Assembly (NCBI GenBank): GCA_003508835.1
Contig: PUFA01000034.1
Span: 3,746,501-3,810,500 of the forward strand
DNA from: Eonycteris spelaea
Lineage: Eukaryota > Chordata > Mammalia > Chiroptera > Pteropodidae
Direction: 5' to 3'
DNA: 64,000 nt
Shown here: piece by piece, positions 61,870 through 64,000 of the stretch
How the letters are laid out: each line of letters begins with the position of its first letter
Position numbering within the stretch: position 1 is the first letter of the stretch
Program-made: the position numbers and the translations under genes
The notes under the pieces: model-generated
Seen by the model: only the letters and a program-made list of their open reading frames with translations
Databases searched by the model: none
Told to the model about the DNA's origin: nothing

Positions 61870-63900
61870 AAAATAAACTTAAGAGTAACTGGCCAAGATG
61901 GCATACAAGGTAGACACTGTGCTCGCCTCCTCTCTCAACCACACCAAAACTGCATCAAAATTTTTGGAGCAACCATAATGGAGAGGTCTGGTTGAACAGG
62001 TCTTATAACTGAGGACATACAGAAGAAGAGGCAAGTTGGAGGGGCAGAGACGCTACATGGCCAGTGTCACAACAGCGTCCAATGATGAAGAATTGGGAGG
62101 GTTATCTTGGCGGCAGAGCCCCGACCCCTGGCCTCAGCAGAGTGAGAGTCCCGGCCCCACAAGAAGATCCCAGCCCAGGGTTTCCAGTGCCGGGAAAAGA
62201 GAAGTCCCCACAAGTTCTGGCTATGAAACCAGTGGAGATTGTGGCTTGAGTGAGGCAGAGGGCTGTGGGAGTTGCAGACATTCCTCCTCAAGGGCCCACA
62301 CCTGGTCCTACTACTGATGGACTCACACGCTCGGAGCCGAGGGGTAACAGGGATGTACAGGGAGACACTAAGCTGTGGGACCCCCGGACAAGGACTGGAG
62401 GGGTGGCTTTCTCCCAGGCAGGAGTGCTGGCAGTATCTACTTTCCTTGGTTGAGCCCCACCCCCCTTTCCCAGCATGCAGACACAGGCAGCTGCCATACC
62501 TGAGTCTCTACCAACCTGGGCAACACAGGTTGCTCTGCCCAGAGGATTCCCTGAGACTCTGTCTCTCCCAGCTTGCAGGCCTACCCAAGATGCCTCCAGT
62601 GGTTTATTACAATCAAATGACCTGGCTTGGCACATGCTGAGGACTTTCCTAAAATCTCTCAAAGGTTAACAAACCCAAAGAAGCAGCATCTGGCTTCATT
62701 ATGCCCCGTACCTCTTGCTGAGCAGCCCCAAGCCAGTCTCAGTTTTTGGCTTGGCCTCTTGAGGCACCTATAAGCCTAACAGGGTGGCAGGTGACTGCTT
62801 AATTGCTTGGTGACTCTGACCAGGTGGCCTCAGAGGTGCATAGGCTACAGATGAACTTGGCTTCCAGTTGGGGCCTCCCAGGGTCTGTGGCCGGCAACCC
62901 AAGTGGCCTGCTTTGCATAGTGACAGAGTGAGAGCATCACCCAGGGCTGCATCTGAGGAGAATATACCTGAGGGCAGACTGGGTAGGCACTAGAGCCCTG
63001 CTAAAGTGAATTCTGCTCCATAAGGTCAACCCGTCACTGGCCAACCCTCACAACCAATAAACCTAAGGGTCAATCCTTCCCATCAAAGTGCAAACAGTAA
63101 CTAAGGCTCAACTATATCAGGAGGGTACACACAAGTCACACAAGGGACACCTTGAGCACCTCGCTCAGGTGACCAGAAAGGCTGTGCCACTGGGTCCATC
63201 AGACACCTACTATATAAAACCACTCTACTAAGATTGGGAAACTTAGAAGACATACAAGTCCAGGAAGCACAGAGAGTCCCAAACAAGATGAACCCAAAGA
63301 GGCCCACACCAAGACATATCATAATTAAAATGTGGAAGTTTAAATATAAAGAGAAGATGCTAAAAGCATTGGAGAAAAGCAATTAGTTACCAACAAAGGA
63401 GCTCCCATTAGACTTTTGGCCAATTTTCAACAGAAACTTTGCAGGCCAGAAGGGACTCGCACAAAATCTTCAAAGTGATGAAAAGCCAGGACCTACAACC
63501 AAGATTACTCTACCTGACATGACTGTCATTTAGAATTGAAATCACTGTTGGGTGAAAGATGAAATGGAACTTGAGATTAGAGGCTATTTTGAAAAAGAAG
63601 AAGAAAAAAATAATAACGGGATGAGCTAGAGAATGGAATAAGAATGGAAAAATAAGAATGGAATGGTAATTTATTACAACAATAAACAAAAGCAGAAAAA
63701 GTATATAATTGTATCCATAAATAATTTTAAAAGGGAATTTAAAAACACCTAGTAGCTATTTTCAGAAAAACTATATGATGTAGATGAAGTAACACACTAT
63801 AGTCTCCAAAAATAGTAAATACTACAGTAAACATTGAAATGATAAGATCATGAAAATTTGAAAAAAAAAAAAAAACCAGTGATGCCTACCATTACCACTA
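61870..63900 (+). mobile_element. L1 5' end: 5' UTR and ORF1 region
   Basis: Begins with the L1 5' signature AACTGGCCAAGATGGC, followed by GC-rich 5' UTR, then AAACTTTGCAGGCCAGAAGG and CTACAACCAAGATTACTCT, typical of old L1 5'/ORF1 sequence. The 5' UTR is the same subfamily type as 57000-58110 but in opposite orientation. Confidence 0.75.
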
Positions 63901-64000
63901 TATATATGTTTTGGCTAATACAATAGGATAAGAAAATGAAGTCATTTGTATATTACTAAAATAAGATACATTATATGTTTTATGATTATACACAGAGAAA

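Noticed and set aside
62036..62669. Overlapping open frames of up to 124 codons on both strands
   Set aside because: They lie in the GC-rich L1 5' UTR and show no protein similarity.

Overview
This is a vertebrate, mammalian-type window: long introns, a very high LINE-1 load, GT-AG exons on the minus strand and no bacterial-style gene packing. One element narrows the host. At 7740-7971 there is a hybrid SINE made of a tRNA-Val-like head and a full-length 5S rRNA-like body. To my knowledge hybrid tRNA/5S SINEs (the MEG-TR type) are described only from fruit bats (Pteropodidae), so a megabat is the best guess. Every L1 copy here is broken, which fits the reported extinction of L1 activity in that family.

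The main content is one gene on the minus strand, an SP100-like nuclear-body protein of the SP100/SP110/SP140 family. Sixteen exons can be read by their splice sites, reading frames and similarity to the family. In transcript order: the HSR (Sp100/AIRE dimerisation) domain on two exons at 49.8-48.3 kb; a linker of small exons at 46.3, 40.3, 38.6, 37.6, 36.9, 36.3 and 28.3 kb; the SAND domain at 26.2 and 25.1 kb; a PHD finger at 19.96 and 19.1 kb; and a bromodomain-like region at 18.7, 18.4 and 17.5 kb. The 5' exon(s) before the HSR were not found and may lie beyond base 64000. Several linker exons known from human SP100 were also not found.

Two features of the gene stand out. First, all seven linker exons found have lengths divisible by three and begin and end in phase 1, so any can be duplicated or skipped without a frameshift; two of them (36.9 and 36.3 kb) are an old tandem duplication. 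Second, the C-terminal PHD-bromodomain part is damaged: the second PHD exon runs into a stop, the phases of the next exons do not join in their homologous frames, and the last junction also fails. The long chromatin-reader isoform (Sp100C type) has probably been lost, while the HSR and SAND part looks intact.

Layout: 1-5 kb old L1 pieces plus an orphan SP-family SAND exon at 1364-1411; 5-12.7 kb GC-richer low-repeat DNA with an interferon-response-type motif at 5792-5809 and the hybrid SINE; 12.7-15 kb inverted L1; 17.1-49.8 kb the SP100-like gene with L1 pieces in its introns; 50-64 kb an almost continuous set of L1 fragments in both orientations, with AT and CT/CA microsatellites. No tRNA gene, CRISPR array or intact mobile-element ORF was seen.
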